A stretch of DNA of 64,000 nucleotides from Nocardioides mangrovi. Lineage in GTDB: Bacteria; Actinomycetota; Actinomycetes; Propionibacteriales; Nocardioidaceae. Of this stretch, positions 28,174 through 37,270 are shown piece by piece (within the stretch, counting starts at the first letter, position 1; each line of letters begins with the position of its first letter). The position numbers were made by a program, and so were the translations under genes. Under the pieces are notes generated by a model, which did not search any database, was not told where the DNA came from, and was given only the letters and a program-made list of their open reading frames with translations. The stretch spans positions 124,001 through 188,000 of the forward strand of contig NZ_JAIQZJ010000008.1 in assembly GCF_020073815.1 (NCBI RefSeq), written 5' to 3'.

Positions 28174-29381
28174 GCCGTCCGGAGTGGCTCCAGAACCCCT
28201 GGAAGCAGAACCCCTGGTTCGAGTCCGTGGCCGTCGCCCAGCGGCGCGCGCAGAAGCGCCTGCCGGCGCCGGTGTACGGCGCCCTGGTCGCCGGGTCCGA
28301 GCGCGGTCAGACGATCGCCGACAACCAGGCCGCCTTCGCCCGGCTCGGGCTGCTCCCGCACGTCGCCGGCCACCACGCCGACCGGACGCTGACCCGCACG
28401 GTCCTCGGTCACGAGGTGTCGCTGCCGGTGCTGATCAGCCCGACCGGCGTACAGGCCGTGCACCCGGACGGCGAGGTCGCGGTCGCGCGGGCCGCGAACA
28501 ACCGCGGCACCCTGATGGGCCTGTCGAACTTCGCCTCGAAGTCGGTCGAGGAGGTCGTCGAGGCCTGCCCGCGCACCTTCTTCCAGATGTACTGGACCGG
28601 CGACCGCGACGTGATGGTGCAGCGGATGCAGCGAGCCCAGAAGGCCGGTGCGGTCGGCCTGATCGCCACGCTGGACTGGTCGTTCTCGATGGGCCGCGAC
28701 TGGGGCTCGCCCGAGATCCCGGAGAAGGTGGACCTCAAGACGATGGTGCGGATGGCCCCGAAGGTCGTCACCAAGCCGCGCTGGCTCTACCAGTTCGGGC
28801 GGACCGGGCAGGTGCCCGACCTGACCGCGCCCAACCTGGCGGCGCCGGGCGAGACGACCGGCCCGACGTTCTTCGGCGCCTACTACGAGTGGATGACCAC
28901 CCCGCCGCCGTCGTGGGACGACGTCGCGTGGATGCGGCAGACCTGGGGCGAGATCAGCGGCACGCCGTTCCTGCTCAAGGGCGTCGCGCGGGTCGACGAC
29001 GCGAAGCGGGCCGTGGCCGCCGGGGTCGACGCGATCTCGGTCTCCAACCACGGCGGCAACAACCTCGACGGCACCCCGGCCGCGATCCGGCTGCTGCACC
29101 CGATCGCCGGCGCGGTCGGCGACCAGGTCGAGGTGCTGATGGACGGCGGCGTACGCCGGGGCTCGGACGTCGTGAAGGCGCTCGCGCTCGGCGCCCGCGC
29201 GGTGCTCATCGGCCGCGCCTACCTCTGGGGTCTCGCGGCCAACGGCCAGGCGGGCGTGGAGAACGTCCTCGACGTGCTCCGCGGCGGCATCGACTCCGCC
29301 CTGCTCGGGCTCGGGCTCTCCTCCATCGACGAGCTGACCCCCGAGACGCTGCTGGTCCCGGACGACTTCCACGTGTCATGA
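28170..29381 (+). CDS. mftD: MftD, FMN-dependent mycofactocin biosynthesis oxidase
   Basis: 403 residues from GTG 28170, overlapping the mftC stop. It is a TIM-barrel FMN enzyme of the lactate dehydrogenase/glycolate oxidase family, with SPTGVQAVHPDGEVAVARAA, VSNHGGNNLDGTPA (substrate/FMN loop with catalytic His) and MDGGVRRGSDVVKALALGA (phosphate binding). MftD oxidises the AHDP intermediate released by MftE to pre-mycofactocin. Its stop sits in a 14-bp duplication shared with the mftE start. Confidence 0.95.
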   Translation: MSRPEWLQNPWKQNPWFESVAVAQRRAQKRLPAPVYGALVAGSERGQTIADNQAAFARLGLLPHVAGHHADRTLTRTVLGHEVSLPVLISPTGVQAVHPDGEVAVARAANNRGTLMGLSNFASKSVEEVVEACPRTFFQMYWTGDRDVMVQRMQRAQKAGAVGLIATLDWSFSMGRDWGSPEIPEKVDLKTMVRMAPKVVTKPRWLYQFGRTGQVPDLTAPNLAAPGETTGPTFFGAYYEWMTTPPPSWDDVAWMRQTWGEISGTPFLLKGVARVDDAKRAVAAGVDAISVSNHGGNNLDGTPAAIRLLHPIAGAVGDQVEVLMDGGVRRGSDVVKALALGARAVLIGRAYLWGLAANGQAGVENVLDVLRGGIDSALLGLGLSSIDELTPETLLVPDDFHVS

Positions 29382-29401
29382 GCGCGCTGTCATGAGCGCG
29401 C
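29374..29401. repeat. 14-bp perfect tandem duplication at the mftD-mftE junction
   Basis: TGTCATGAGCGCGC occurs twice in direct succession (29374-29387, 29388-29401). The first copy carries the mftD stop overlapping an ATG; that ATG opens a 5-codon frame whose stop overlaps the ATG at 29392 used by mftE. The duplication thus separates a former ATGA overlap by one repeat unit. Confidence 0.9.
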
Positions 29402-30048
29402 TCGCCCGGGCCACGTCGGCGGAGGCCGCCGGGGCGGAGCTCGTGCTCGTGCCGCTCGGGTCGCTCGAGCAGCACGGCCCGCACCTGCCCCTCGACACCG
29501 ACACCGTGATCGCGACCGCCGTCGCCCACGACGTCGCGGCGGCGATCGACGCCTGGGAGGTCTGGGTCGCGCCGCCGGTCGCGTACGGATCGAGCGGCGA
29601 GCACCAGTCCTTCCCGGGCACCGTCTCGGTCGGCACCGAGGCGCTCACCCACCAGCTGGTCGAGCTGGCGCGCTCGCTGCGGACCTGGGCCGCGCGGGTG
29701 GTCTTCGTCAACGCCCATGGCGGCAACGTGGCCGCGCTCAACGCGTCCGACGAGCTCGAGTGGGTCCCCTGCGCGAACGAGCCTCCGTTGAATCCTGGGG
29801 CAGACCTGCACGCCGGCTTCACCGAGACCTCGCTGATGCTCCACCTCCGGCCGGAGTCGGTGCGGCTGGAGCGAGCCGAGGCCGGCAACACCCAGCCGTT
29901 GAGGGAGATCCTGCCCGCCATGATGAACGGCGGCATCGCCGCGGTGTCGCCCAACGGTGTGCTCGGCGACCCCACCGGCGCGTCCGCCGCCGAGGGTGAG
30001 CGGGTGCTTGGGGCGATGGTGGCCGACATCGTCGGGAGGCTGTCGTGA
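29392..30048 (+). CDS. mftE: MftE, creatininase-family peptidase of mycofactocin synthesis
   Basis: 218 residues from ATG 29392. The creatininase metal motif LGSLEQHGPHLPLDTDT is at residues ~21-37, and FVNAHGGN and TETSLML follow. MftE cleaves the modified Val-Tyr group (AHDP) from the MftA remnant. The ATG lies in the second copy of a 14-bp duplication. It is followed by the SDR gene, overlapping by 4 bp. Confidence 0.94.
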   Translation: MSALARATSAEAAGAELVLVPLGSLEQHGPHLPLDTDTVIATAVAHDVAAAIDAWEVWVAPPVAYGSSGEHQSFPGTVSVGTEALTHQLVELARSLRTWAARVVFVNAHGGNVAALNASDELEWVPCANEPPLNPGADLHAGFTETSLMLHLRPESVRLERAEAGNTQPLREILPAMMNGGIAAVSPNGVLGDPTGASAAEGERVLGAMVADIVGRLS

Positions 30049-30776
30049 CCGGACCGACCAGGGTCGCACTCGTGACCGGAGCCGCCGGCGGGATCGGGTC
30101 GGCAACCGTCAGGACCCTTGCTGCACAGGGCTATCGCGTCGTCGGGTACGACGTCCTGGACGCTCCAGCGGCCGACGGCGGCGTGCACGTGGTCGGCGAT
30201 GTCACCGATCGCGCCGAGCTGAAGGGTGCGGTCGACCTCGCCGTCGAGCGATGGGGCCGGCTGGACGCCGTCGTCGCCGCGGCGGCGGTGATCGCCGGAG
30301 GACAGCCGCTGTGGGAGACGCCGGACGAGCAGCTCGACGAGCTCTGGGACGTCGACGCCCGCGGGGTCTGGAACACCGCGGCCGCCGCCGTGCCCGCGAT
30401 GCTCGCCGGCCCTGATCCCTCGCGCGGCCGGTTCGTCGCGATCGCGTCCGCCGCTGCCCATCAGGGCCTCTTCGGGCTGGCCGGCTACAACGCGGCCAAG
30501 CACGCGGTCGTCGGGATCGTGAAGGGCCTTGCGGCCGACCTGGTCGGCACCGGCGTGACCGCGTGTGCGGTCTCGCCCGGCTCGACCCGTACGCCGATGC
30601 TCGACGCCACGGCTGCGATCTACGGGCTGCCCGACCCCGAGACCTTCGCCTCCCACCAGCTGCTGCGCCGGCTGCTCGGCCCCGACGAGGTCGCGGCCAC
30701 GATCGCCTTCTGCTGCTCCCGGGAGGGGGCCGTGCTCAACGGCAGCGTCGTGCACGCCGACGGCGGCTTCTCGTGA
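30045..30776 (+). CDS. Mycofactocin-coupled short-chain dehydrogenase/reductase
   Basis: 243 residues from GTG 30045. Rossmann motif VTGAAGGIGSA, VAAAAV, catalytic Ser in IASAAAHQG and YNAAKH (YxxxK) are present. The C-terminus ends in VVHADGGFS. Its place between mftE and mftF, and the family resemblance, fit SDRs that keep NAD(P) bound and use mycofactocin as external electron acceptor. The alcohol or ketone substrate is not known. Confidence 0.9.
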   Translation: MTGPTRVALVTGAAGGIGSATVRTLAAQGYRVVGYDVLDAPAADGGVHVVGDVTDRAELKGAVDLAVERWGRLDAVVAAAAVIAGGQPLWETPDEQLDELWDVDARGVWNTAAAAVPAMLAGPDPSRGRFVAIASAAAHQGLFGLAGYNAAKHAVVGIVKGLAADLVGTGVTACAVSPGSTRTPMLDATAAIYGLPDPETFASHQLLRRLLGPDEVAATIAFCCSREGAVLNGSVVHADGGFS

Positions 30777-32203
30777 TCCTGCCGGTCGGCTTTCGGGTCC
30801 GCGTCGGCGACACGGTCCGAGTGCACGACGGCGGTCGCACCCTGGTCGGCGGCTCGCCGCTGCGGGTGCTGCGGCTCAAGGAGCCGGCGCCGGCGCTGGC
30901 CCGCGGCGCCGAGCTGGAGGTCGGCGACCCGACCACCGCGACGGTCGCGGCCCGGCTGCTGGCGGCCAACCTCGCGGCGCCCGTCCTCGCCAGGGGGCCG
31001 GCCGCCGACCTCACGGTCGTCGTCCCGGTCCGCGACCGGGCCGACCGGCTCGACCGGCTCCTCTCCGGGCTGTGCCAGCCCGGGGCGGGCCTGCCGGTCG
31101 TCGTGGTCGACGACGCCTCCCGTGACCCGGCCGCCGTCGCCGCGGTCGTGACCCGGCACGGCGCCGACCTGCTCGCGCTCGGCGTCAACGTCGGGCCGGC
31201 CGGCGCCCGCAACGCCGGGCTCGAGCGGGTGCGCACGCCGTACGTCGCGTTCGTCGACTCCGACGTGGTCGTCGACGCCGAGACCCTGCGCGGCCTGGCC
31301 GGCCACTTCGCCGACCCCCAGGTCGCGGCGGTCGGTCCGCGGGTGAAGGGGGCGGCCCGGAACGAGCGGCCGCGCCGCTTCGAGCGGTGGGACGTCGACG
31401 GGCTCTCCCTCGACCTCGGCACCGAGCCCGCGCTGGTCCGGCCGTGGTCCAAGGTCGGCTGGCTGCCGAGCGCCTGCCTGCTGGTGCGGACGGCGGACCT
31501 GAGCTCCGATCAAGGAGTGGGTGCCTTCGAGCACGACCGGCGGGTCGGCGAGGACGTCGACCTGGTCTGGCGGCTGATCCGGTCGGGCCGGCACGTCCGC
31601 TACGACCCGGCGTACGTCGCCACCCACGACGCCCGCGGCACCTGGTCGACCTGGCTGGGCCGGAAGGCGTTCTACGGCTCGGGCGGCGCGTGGCTCGCCC
31701 AGCGGCACGGCGACTGGATGGCCCCGGCAGTCGTCTCCCCGGTCCCCGCGATCGGCGCAATTGCGCTGCTGGCCCAGCGCCACTGGTCGCTGCCGGCCGC
31801 TGCTGCCGCGCTCGTCGCCGTCCGACTGCGCCTGGGACGCACCCTCCCGGACACCCCGGACCGGCCGCGGCTGGCCACCGACCTGACCGCGGAGGTCGCG
31901 GTGTCGACGCTGCGGCAGGGCTCGCACCTGCTGCTGCGGCACTGGTGGCCGGGCGCCGCCGTGGCCTGCCTGGTCTCCCGGCGCGCTCGCCGAGCCGTGG
32001 TGGCGGCGATGGTGTGGGACCTGCTCGACCACCGCGACGTCCCACCAGCCAGGGCCGCCGAGGCGTTCGTGGCCCGCCGCGCCGACGACCTCGCCTACGG
32101 GGCCGGCCTGTGGTGGGGCGTGCTGCGAGCCGGGTCGGCGCGGGCGCTGGTACCGAAGGTCACCGGTCTGCGTCGCCGGCCATCGCGGCCGCCGGCGGCC
32201 TGA
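30773..32203 (+). CDS. mftF: MftF, mycofactocin glycosyltransferase
   Basis: 476 residues from GTG 30773, overlapping the SDR stop. A short N-terminal domain of about 70 residues precedes a GT2-type domain ([50 protein letters not shown]; later [10 protein letters not shown]). The C-terminal ~150 residues are hydrophobic or Arg-rich, as in MftF. It adds the oligoglucan chain to pre-mycofactocin. Its last 44 bp overlap the convergent MFS gene. No mftG follows. Confidence 0.94.
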   Translation: MILPVGFRVRVGDTVRVHDGGRTLVGGSPLRVLRLKEPAPALARGAELEVGDPTTATVAARLLAANLAAPVLARGPAADLTVVVPVRDRADRLDRLLSGLCQPGAGLPVVVVDDASRDPAAVAAVVTRHGADLLALGVNVGPAGARNAGLERVRTPYVAFVDSDVVVDAETLRGLAGHFADPQVAAVGPRVKGAARNERPRRFERWDVDGLSLDLGTEPALVRPWSKVGWLPSACLLVRTADLSSDQGVGAFEHDRRVGEDVDLVWRLIRSGRHVRYDPAYVATHDARGTWSTWLGRKAFYGSGGAWLAQRHGDWMAPAVVSPVPAIGAIALLAQRHWSLPAAAAALVAVRLRLGRTLPDTPDRPRLATDLTAEVAVSTLRQGSHLLLRHWWPGAAVACLVSRRARRAVVAAMVWDLLDHRDVPPARAAEAFVARRADDLAYGAGLWWGVLRAGSARALVPKVTGLRRRPSRPPAA

Positions 32204-34214
32204 CCGGCGCCTCCACCCGCTCGACCACGATCCGCTGCACGACCGAGGCGATCGCGGAGCGGATCAGCTCGGGGCTCTCGGTGTCCATGCCCTCGAGGTT
32301 CTCGGCGATCCAGTCGCTGAGCTCGTCGCGCAGCCGGTCGACCGTCGTCTGGCCCAGGGCGGTCAGGGTCAGGTCGTCGAGGTTGCCCTCGACGTACCCC
32401 TCCTCGGAGATGCGCCGGAAGAGCGGCACCAGCACCGACGCGGGCAGGTTGCGCGACCACGCGACCTGCGCGACGTCGCCGCGGCGGCCGGACGCGGTGA
32501 GGCCGTAGACCTGCACGATCGCCCAGATCCCCGCGGAGTCGAGGGTCGACTCGTCCGACTCCAGCAGGTCGAGCACCCGGTCGCGGCGCCGGCCGTAGAG
32601 CAGGTTGGCGATCCGGCGCGACAGGATCTCCTCGTTGGGCAGCGCTTCGGGGGCGCCGAAGCCGGGCCCGAGGTCGTTGGCGGACGGCGCGATGCTGTTG
32701 TCGAGCTGGACCTGGGGCAGCAGCAGTGCCAGCACGAAGGCGATCAGGGCGACCGGGATCGCGTAGAGGAAGACCTGGGTCAGGGACTCGGAGTAGGCGT
32801 TGACGATGGGCGCGATCACGGAGTCGTCCAGCAGGTGGAGCGCGCTCGGGGTGGACAGGTCGGCCGGGGTCACCCCCGGGCTCTCGGCAATGGCGGCTGG
32901 CAGCCGGTCGCCGAGGAAGTTGCCGTAGAGGGAGCCGAAGATCGCGGCGCCGAACGCACTGCCCATGGTGCGGAAGAAGGTCACGCCCGACGTGGCGACA
33001 CCGAGCTCGGTGTAGGCCACGGAGCTCTGCACGATGATCGTGAGCACCTGCATCGACAGCCCGATGCCCATGCCGAAGACGAAGAGGTAGAGCGCCGAGA
33101 CCCAGGTGCCGGTCGAGGGGTCCATCGTCGAGAGCAGGAAGAGGCCGAGCGCCATGATCAGGCCGCCGGCGACCGGGAAGATCTTGTAGCGGCCCGTCTT
33201 GCTGACGATGTTGCCGCTGGTCGTCGCGGTGAGCAGCAGGCCGAGCACCATCGGGAGCATCCGGAAGCCGGACTGGGTCGCCGTCACGCCCTCGACGTAC
33301 TGGAAGAACGTCGGCAGGAAGGTCATCGCACCGAGCATCGTGAAGCCGACGATGAAGCTGAGCGCGCAGCAGTCGGCGAAGACCTTCGATCGGAAGAGGC
33401 GCATCGGCAGGATCGGCTCGGTGGCCCGCAGCTCGACGAGCACGAAGACGCCGAGGACCGCGACGCCGCCGACCAGCAGGCCGATGATCTGCCAGGAGCC
33501 CCAGTCGTACGTCGTGCCGCCGAAGCTGGTCGCGAGGACCAGCATCGAGGCGCCGAGCGCGACCGTGGCCATGCCGAGGTAGTCGATCCGCGGCTTCCCG
33601 CTCGGCGGGACCTTCGGGATCCAGATCTGCGTCGCCACGATGACGACGGCCGCGAGCGGCACGTTGATGTAGAAGCACCAGCGCCAGCTGACGTGGTCGG
33701 TCAGCAGGCCGCCGAGCAGCGGACCGATCACCGTGGCGACACCGAAGACGGCACCCAGCGCGCCCTGGAACTTGCCGCGCTCGCGCAGCGGGATGATGTC
33801 GGCGATCAGCGCGGTCGCGGTGACGGTCAGGCCTCCGGCGCCGAGCCCCTGGAGGGCGCGCGACGCGATCAGCCAGGTCATGCCCTGCGCGAGCCCGCAG
33901 AGCATCGAGCCGACGATGAAGACGGTGACGCTGACCTGGAAGACCTGCTTGCGACCGAACTGGTCACCCACCTTGCCCACGACGACGGTGATCGCCGTCT
34001 GGGCGAGCAGGTAGGAGGTGACCACCCAGGAGACGTGGTTGCCGCCGCCGAGATCACCGACGATGGTCGGCAGCGCCGTCGAGACGATGGTGCCGTCCAG
34101 GGCGGCCAGCAGCATCCCGAGGCCGATGGTCGAGAAGGCCAGGATCCGCTCGCGGCCCTCGAGGGTGATCGGCCCGACCGGGGCGGCGGCGGGGGCGTCG
34201 GCAGTGGCGGTCAT
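32160..34214 (-). CDS. MFS efflux transporter (DHA2/EmrB type) with C-terminal winged-helix-like tail
   Basis: 684 residues. The first ~530 residues hold 14 spans with DHA2 motifs: [16 protein letters not shown] in span 1, [13 protein letters not shown] after span 2, and [29 protein letters not shown] in the middle. The remaining ~150 residues are soluble: a helical linker ([16 protein letters not shown]) and a stretch resembling a MarR-type winged helix ([21 protein letters not shown], then [16 protein letters not shown]). The usual DHA2 length is 450-530. The tail may sense substrate on the cytoplasmic side. GGGAGG precedes the ATG. It is divergent from the F420-reductase gene. Confidence 0.9.
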   Translation of the reverse strand: MTATADAPAAAPVGPITLEGRERILAFSTIGLGMLLAALDGTIVSTALPTIVGDLGGGNHVSWVVTSYLLAQTAITVVVGKVGDQFGRKQVFQVSVTVFIVGSMLCGLAQGMTWLIASRALQGLGAGGLTVTATALIADIIPLRERGKFQGALGAVFGVATVIGPLLGGLLTDHVSWRWCFYINVPLAAVVIVATQIWIPKVPPSGKPRIDYLGMATVALGASMLVLATSFGGTTYDWGSWQIIGLLVGGVAVLGVFVLVELRATEPILPMRLFRSKVFADCCALSFIVGFTMLGAMTFLPTFFQYVEGVTATQSGFRMLPMVLGLLLTATTSGNIVSKTGRYKIFPVAGGLIMALGLFLLSTMDPSTGTWVSALYLFVFGMGIGLSMQVLTIIVQSSVAYTELGVATSGVTFFRTMGSAFGAAIFGSLYGNFLGDRLPAAIAESPGVTPADLSTPSALHLLDDSVIAPIVNAYSESLTQVFLYAIPVALIAFVLALLLPQVQLDNSIAPSANDLGPGFGAPEALPNEEILSRRIANLLYGRRRDRVLDLLESDESTLDSAGIWAIVQVYGLTASGRRGDVAQVAWSRNLPASVLVPLFRRISEEGYVEGNLDDLTLTALGQTTVDRLRDELSDWIAENLEGMDTESPELIRSAIASVVQRIVVERVEAPVRPPAAAMAGDADR

Positions 34215-34294
34215 GGAACCTCCCGAAAAGGTGTGACGGGAACCACCCTGCCCGACCTGCTCCGCCGAAGGCCACCACTGAGAGAGTGGCCGTC

Positions 34295-34972
34295 ATGAGC
34301 ACCCTCCCCGAGTCCCTCGCTGGCAAGACCGTCGCCGTGCTCGGCGGCACCGGACCCCAGGGACGCGGCCTGGCCCGCCGGTTCGCGGCGGCCGGCGTAC
34401 CGGTCGTGATCGGCAGCCGGAGCGCGGACCGTGCCGAGGAGGCGGCGGCCACCCTGGCGGGGGCCGTCGGCGGCACCGTGACGGGCGCCGACAACGCCGG
34501 CGCCGCGGCCGCGGGCGACATCGTCGTCGTCGCGGTCCCGTGGGACGGTCACGGCGAGCTGCTCGCCACGCTGACCGCCGAGCTCGACGGCAAGGTCGTC
34601 GTCGACTGCGTCAACCCGCTCGGCTTCGACAAGCAGGGCGCCTACGCGCTGCCCGTCGAGGAGGGCTCGGCCGCGCAGCAGGCGCAGGCCATCCTCACCG
34701 GCTCCACCGTCGTCGGTGCCTTCCACAACGTCAGCGCCGTGAAGCTCGAGGACCCGGAGGTCGAGTCGGTCGACACCGACGTGCTCGTCCTCGGCGACGT
34801 GCGCGAGGCCACCGACCTGGTCCAGGACCTCGCCGGCACCATCCCGGGCGTCCGGGGCGTCTACGGCGGCCGGCTGCGCAACGCCCACCAGGTGGAGGCC
34901 CTGACCGCCAACCTGATCAGCGTCAACCGGCGCTACAAGGCGCACGCAGGCATCCGGGTCACGGACATCTGA
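34295..34972 (+). CDS. NADPH-dependent F420 reductase family protein
   Basis: 225 residues from ATG 34295 (a GTG at 34286 is in frame). The Rossmann motif VAVLGGTGPQGRGLARRFA is followed by IGSRSADRAEEAA (NADP phosphate-binding Ser-Arg). VVVAVPWDGHGELL, VDCVNPLGFDKQG and AFHNVSA are characteristic of F420:NADPH oxidoreductase (Fno/NpdG). It moves hydride between NADPH and deazaflavin F420 in the cytoplasm. A GGCCAC/GTGGCC hairpin (34270-34291) lies over its start region. Confidence 0.9.
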   Translation: MSTLPESLAGKTVAVLGGTGPQGRGLARRFAAAGVPVVIGSRSADRAEEAAATLAGAVGGTVTGADNAGAAAAGDIVVVAVPWDGHGELLATLTAELDGKVVVDCVNPLGFDKQGAYALPVEEGSAAQQAQAILTGSTVVGAFHNVSAVKLEDPEVESVDTDVLVLGDVREATDLVQDLAGTIPGVRGVYGGRLRNAHQVEALTANLISVNRRYKAHAGIRVTDI

Positions 34973-35125
34973 ACGGAACAATTTCCCGTCTGATGGCGTT
35001 GTGACGGCAAGATCTGTGGGTGAGATCACCGTCACGGGACGCCTCTTTTGGTCAAGATCGGTCCGAATAGGCCGATAGGATGGGCGCACCGGGTGACCAC
35101 ACCCCGGTCATCCAGTCGAACAACC

Positions 35126-35160
35126 GACGGTCGTCGCGTGCTCAGCACGCGGCGGCCGTC
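35126..35160 (+). promoter_or_regulatory. Stable leader hairpin upstream of the PQ-loop gene
   Basis: Bases 35126-35141 pair with 35145-35160 over 16 positions around a 3-base loop; two of the pairs are G-U. It ends 50 bp before GTG 35211. A second stem, ACCGGG/CCCGGT-like, lies at about 35088-35109. The 238-bp gap before the gene is otherwise featureless. It may be the terminator of the F420-reductase gene or a leader attenuator; no known riboswitch was recognised. Confidence 0.45.
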
Positions 35161-35210
35161 GTCTGTGTCCAGCAGAGCCCACCAGGGCGCCCAGAAGAGA
35201 AAGCAAGCCC

Positions 35211-35873
35211 GTGAACATCTCGCTCGCGACCGTCGTCGGCCTGGCCGGCACGCTCCTCGCGTTCGCCTACACCGTCCCCCAGATGCGCAAGCTCGCCCGC
35301 TCCGGCAGCGCCGCCGGCGTGAGCGTCGCCGCGCTGGCCAACTCCACGGTCAGCGGCATCGCCTGGACGATCTTCGGCGTCGTCGAGCACGAGATCTGGG
35401 TGATCCTCCCGGCGCTCCTGGCCCTGCCCGGTACGGCGGGCGCCATGCTGCTCGCCTGGCGCCGCGGCGGCGACCGGGACCGGCTCTGGATGCCGGTGAT
35501 CTGGGCGCTCGCGATCGCGACGCTCACCGCACTGGTCCCGGTCTGGGGCTCGCGACCGATCATCGTGGCGCTCGGCTGCTCGATCACCCTCATGGTGGTC
35601 CCGGCGGCCGTGACCGCGTGGCGCTCGCACGACGTGTCCGCGATCGCGGCGTCCGGCTGGGCGATGCTCATCGTCGACGCGACGCTCGCCGGCGCCTACG
35701 GCCTGCTCGCCGACATCGACGCCAACCTCATCTACGCGCTGGTCGCGACCAGTGGCGCGGTGCTGATCCTGACCCGGCTCGTCGTACCCCCGCACGTGCA
35801 CGCGCGCCTGGTCCGGCTGCCCGACGGCATCGACCCCGACGTGGCGCGCGACGACCTGAGCCTCGCCGCCTGA
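35211..35873 (+). CDS. PQ-loop (SemiSWEET-like) membrane protein
   Basis: 220 residues from GTG 35211 with AGAAGAGAAAG upstream. There are six or seven hydrophobic spans. The first half shows a PQ-loop, AYTVPQMRKLARSGSAAGVS, then SVAALANSTVSGIAWTIFG, typical of SWEET/SemiSWEET three-helix bundles. The second half is less conserved and lacks a clear second PQ motif. It may move a small sugar or another solute; the substrate is unknown. Confidence 0.75.
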   Translation: MNISLATVVGLAGTLLAFAYTVPQMRKLARSGSAAGVSVAALANSTVSGIAWTIFGVVEHEIWVILPALLALPGTAGAMLLAWRRGGDRDRLWMPVIWALAIATLTALVPVWGSRPIIVALGCSITLMVVPAAVTAWRSHDVSAIAASGWAMLIVDATLAGAYGLLADIDANLIYALVATSGAVLILTRLVVPPHVHARLVRLPDGIDPDVARDDLSLAA

Positions 35874-35919
35874 TCCTCGGTCAGGGGTCCGCCTTGGCGG
35901 CCTCTGGCAGGCTGTGGCC

Positions 35920-36372
35920 ATGCGCTTCCCCGGCGGTCGGCACGCGAAGCGGATCGTCGTCGAGACCGCGGGCTGGGTGCTCGTCGTCGCCGGTATCGCC
36001 GCGCTGATCCTGCCCGGCCCCGGCCTGCTCATGGTGGCCGCCGGGCTGGTGATTCTCTCGCAGGAGTACGAGTGGGCCGAGCGGCGCGTCGAGCCGATCA
36101 AGCGCCGCGCGCTCCAGGGTGCGGCCGACGGTGTGGCGACGAACCTCCGGGTCGCGATGTCCACGCTCTTCGCGCTGGCCCTGCTCGCCTGCGGGGTGCT
36201 GTGGCTGTGGGGGCCGCCGGTGCCGGACTGGTGGCCCGGGCCGGACTCGACCTGGCTGCCGGGCGGTTGGGCGACGGGGGTGACCCAGGTGCTGTCGGCG
36301 TTCATCGCGCTGGGCCTGATCGTGTGGAGCTACCGGACCTACCGGGTCCGGGGCGAGCCGCGGCCGGAGTAG
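35920..36372 (+). CDS. PGPGW-motif (TIGR02611-like) membrane protein
   Basis: 150 residues from ATG 35920. It has a first span with GWVLVVAGIAALILPGPGLLMVAAGLVIL containing the PGPG motif, a charged loop (EWAERRVEPIKRR), and two further spans. Such proteins are widespread in actinobacteria and have no known function. It is convergent with the Lys-rich protein gene, and a hairpin separates the two ends. Confidence 0.78.
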   Translation: MRFPGGRHAKRIVVETAGWVLVVAGIAALILPGPGLLMVAAGLVILSQEYEWAERRVEPIKRRALQGAADGVATNLRVAMSTLFALALLACGVLWLWGPPVPDWWPGPDSTWLPGGWATGVTQVLSAFIALGLIVWSYRTYRVRGEPRPE

Positions 36373-36386
36373 CCCCCGACGTACGA

Positions 36387-36426
36387 CGACGGGTACGCCG
36401 CCACTCGTGCGGCGACGTACCCGTCG
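36387..36426. terminator. Bidirectional terminator hairpin between convergent genes
   Basis: CGACGGGTACG (36387-36397) pairs perfectly with CGTACCCGTCG (36416-36426). The inner CCGC/GCGG pairs extend the stem past a 3-base bulge. It lies in the 69-bp gap between the PGPGW gene and the Lys-rich protein gene, whose ends face each other. Confidence 0.7.
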
Positions 36427-36441
36427 AACGTCGTGCTGGCC

Positions 36442-37152
36442 TCAGGCGGCCGGTCTCCCGAGGATCGAGCCGTCGCACAGGCCGGGGATCGGGAGCAGGG
36501 CGCAGATCGGGTCGATGATCGTGCCCGGGTCGGGTGCCTCGCCGCCGGTGGTCGCGTCGCAGATCTCCTGCGGCAGCCCGGCGTCGCACAGCGGCTGGAT
36601 CGGGCTCGAGCCGTCCTCGCCGGGCGGGTTGGCCGCCGCGTCGCAGATGGCCTGCGGCAGCCCGGCGTCGCAGAGCGCCTGGATCGGGCTCGCGCTGCCG
36701 TCACCGCTGGGGTTCGGGAGCGTGGCGAACGCGTCGCAGATCTCCTGCGGCAGTCCCGCGTCGCAGGCGGGCTGGAGGGCGTTGTCCGTGCCGCCGCTGT
36801 TGTCCTTCTGGCACTTCTTCAGCGCCTTCTGCGCCTTCTTGTGCGCCTTCTTGGCCTTCTTCTGGTGCTTCTTGGCCTTGGCGAGCTTCTTGTCGGCGGA
36901 CCGCTTCTGCTTGCCGCGGTCGGCCTTCTTCTTCGCCTTCTTGGCCTTCTTCACCTGCTTGTTGGCCTTCTTGACCTTCTTGGCGGTCTTCTTGACCTTG
37001 CTCTTCTGCTTGGCGCACGCACCGGCCTTCGCCGCCGCGTGGCTCGCGCTGCTCGTCCCGCTCGCAGCAGTCGCACTCGTCGTCACGCTTCCCATGAACG
37101 ACAGCGCGGCGGCGACGCTCAGGGCAACCAGCACCTTCATCAGCTTCGTCAC
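36442..37152 (-). CDS. Secreted lysine-rich protein with four tandem cysteine repeats, unknown function
   Basis: 236 residues from GTG 37152, 5 bp after GAGGGAGA; ATG 37140 is an alternative. The signal peptide runs to about residue 32 (KVLVALSVAAALSFMGSV, then ATAA). Residues ~47-108 are almost all Lys and Ala with a few Gln, Arg and Asp, forming a long basic helix. Residues ~118-230 hold three near-identical units of about 32 residues (CDAGLPQEICDA or CDAGLPQAICDA) and a fourth variant (CALLPIPGLCDG), two Cys each. The basic part could bind DNA, teichoic acid or other cell-wall polyanions. I do not recognise the family. Confidence 0.8.
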   Translation of the reverse strand: MTKLMKVLVALSVAAALSFMGSVTTSATAASGTSSASHAAAKAGACAKQKSKVKKTAKKVKKANKQVKKAKKAKKKADRGKQKRSADKKLAKAKKHQKKAKKAHKKAQKALKKCQKDNSGGTDNALQPACDAGLPQEICDAFATLPNPSGDGSASPIQALCDAGLPQAICDAAANPPGEDGSSPIQPLCDAGLPQEICDATTGGEAPDPGTIIDPICALLPIPGLCDGSILGRPAA

Positions 37153-37270
37153 GTCGATCTCCCTCGGCTCTGGGCCCGCTGAGCGGGCGCGCCACTCGTA
37201 CCCACGGCGCTGCGAGGGGAATCGGAAAAACGTGACGGCGGTCACCCGGTCTGGACCAGTCGGCGGTGCG

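Noticed and set aside
35126..35160. Stem-loop considered as a tRNA or known riboswitch
   Set aside because: No cloverleaf, anticodon arm or T-loop sequence, and no recognised riboswitch core.
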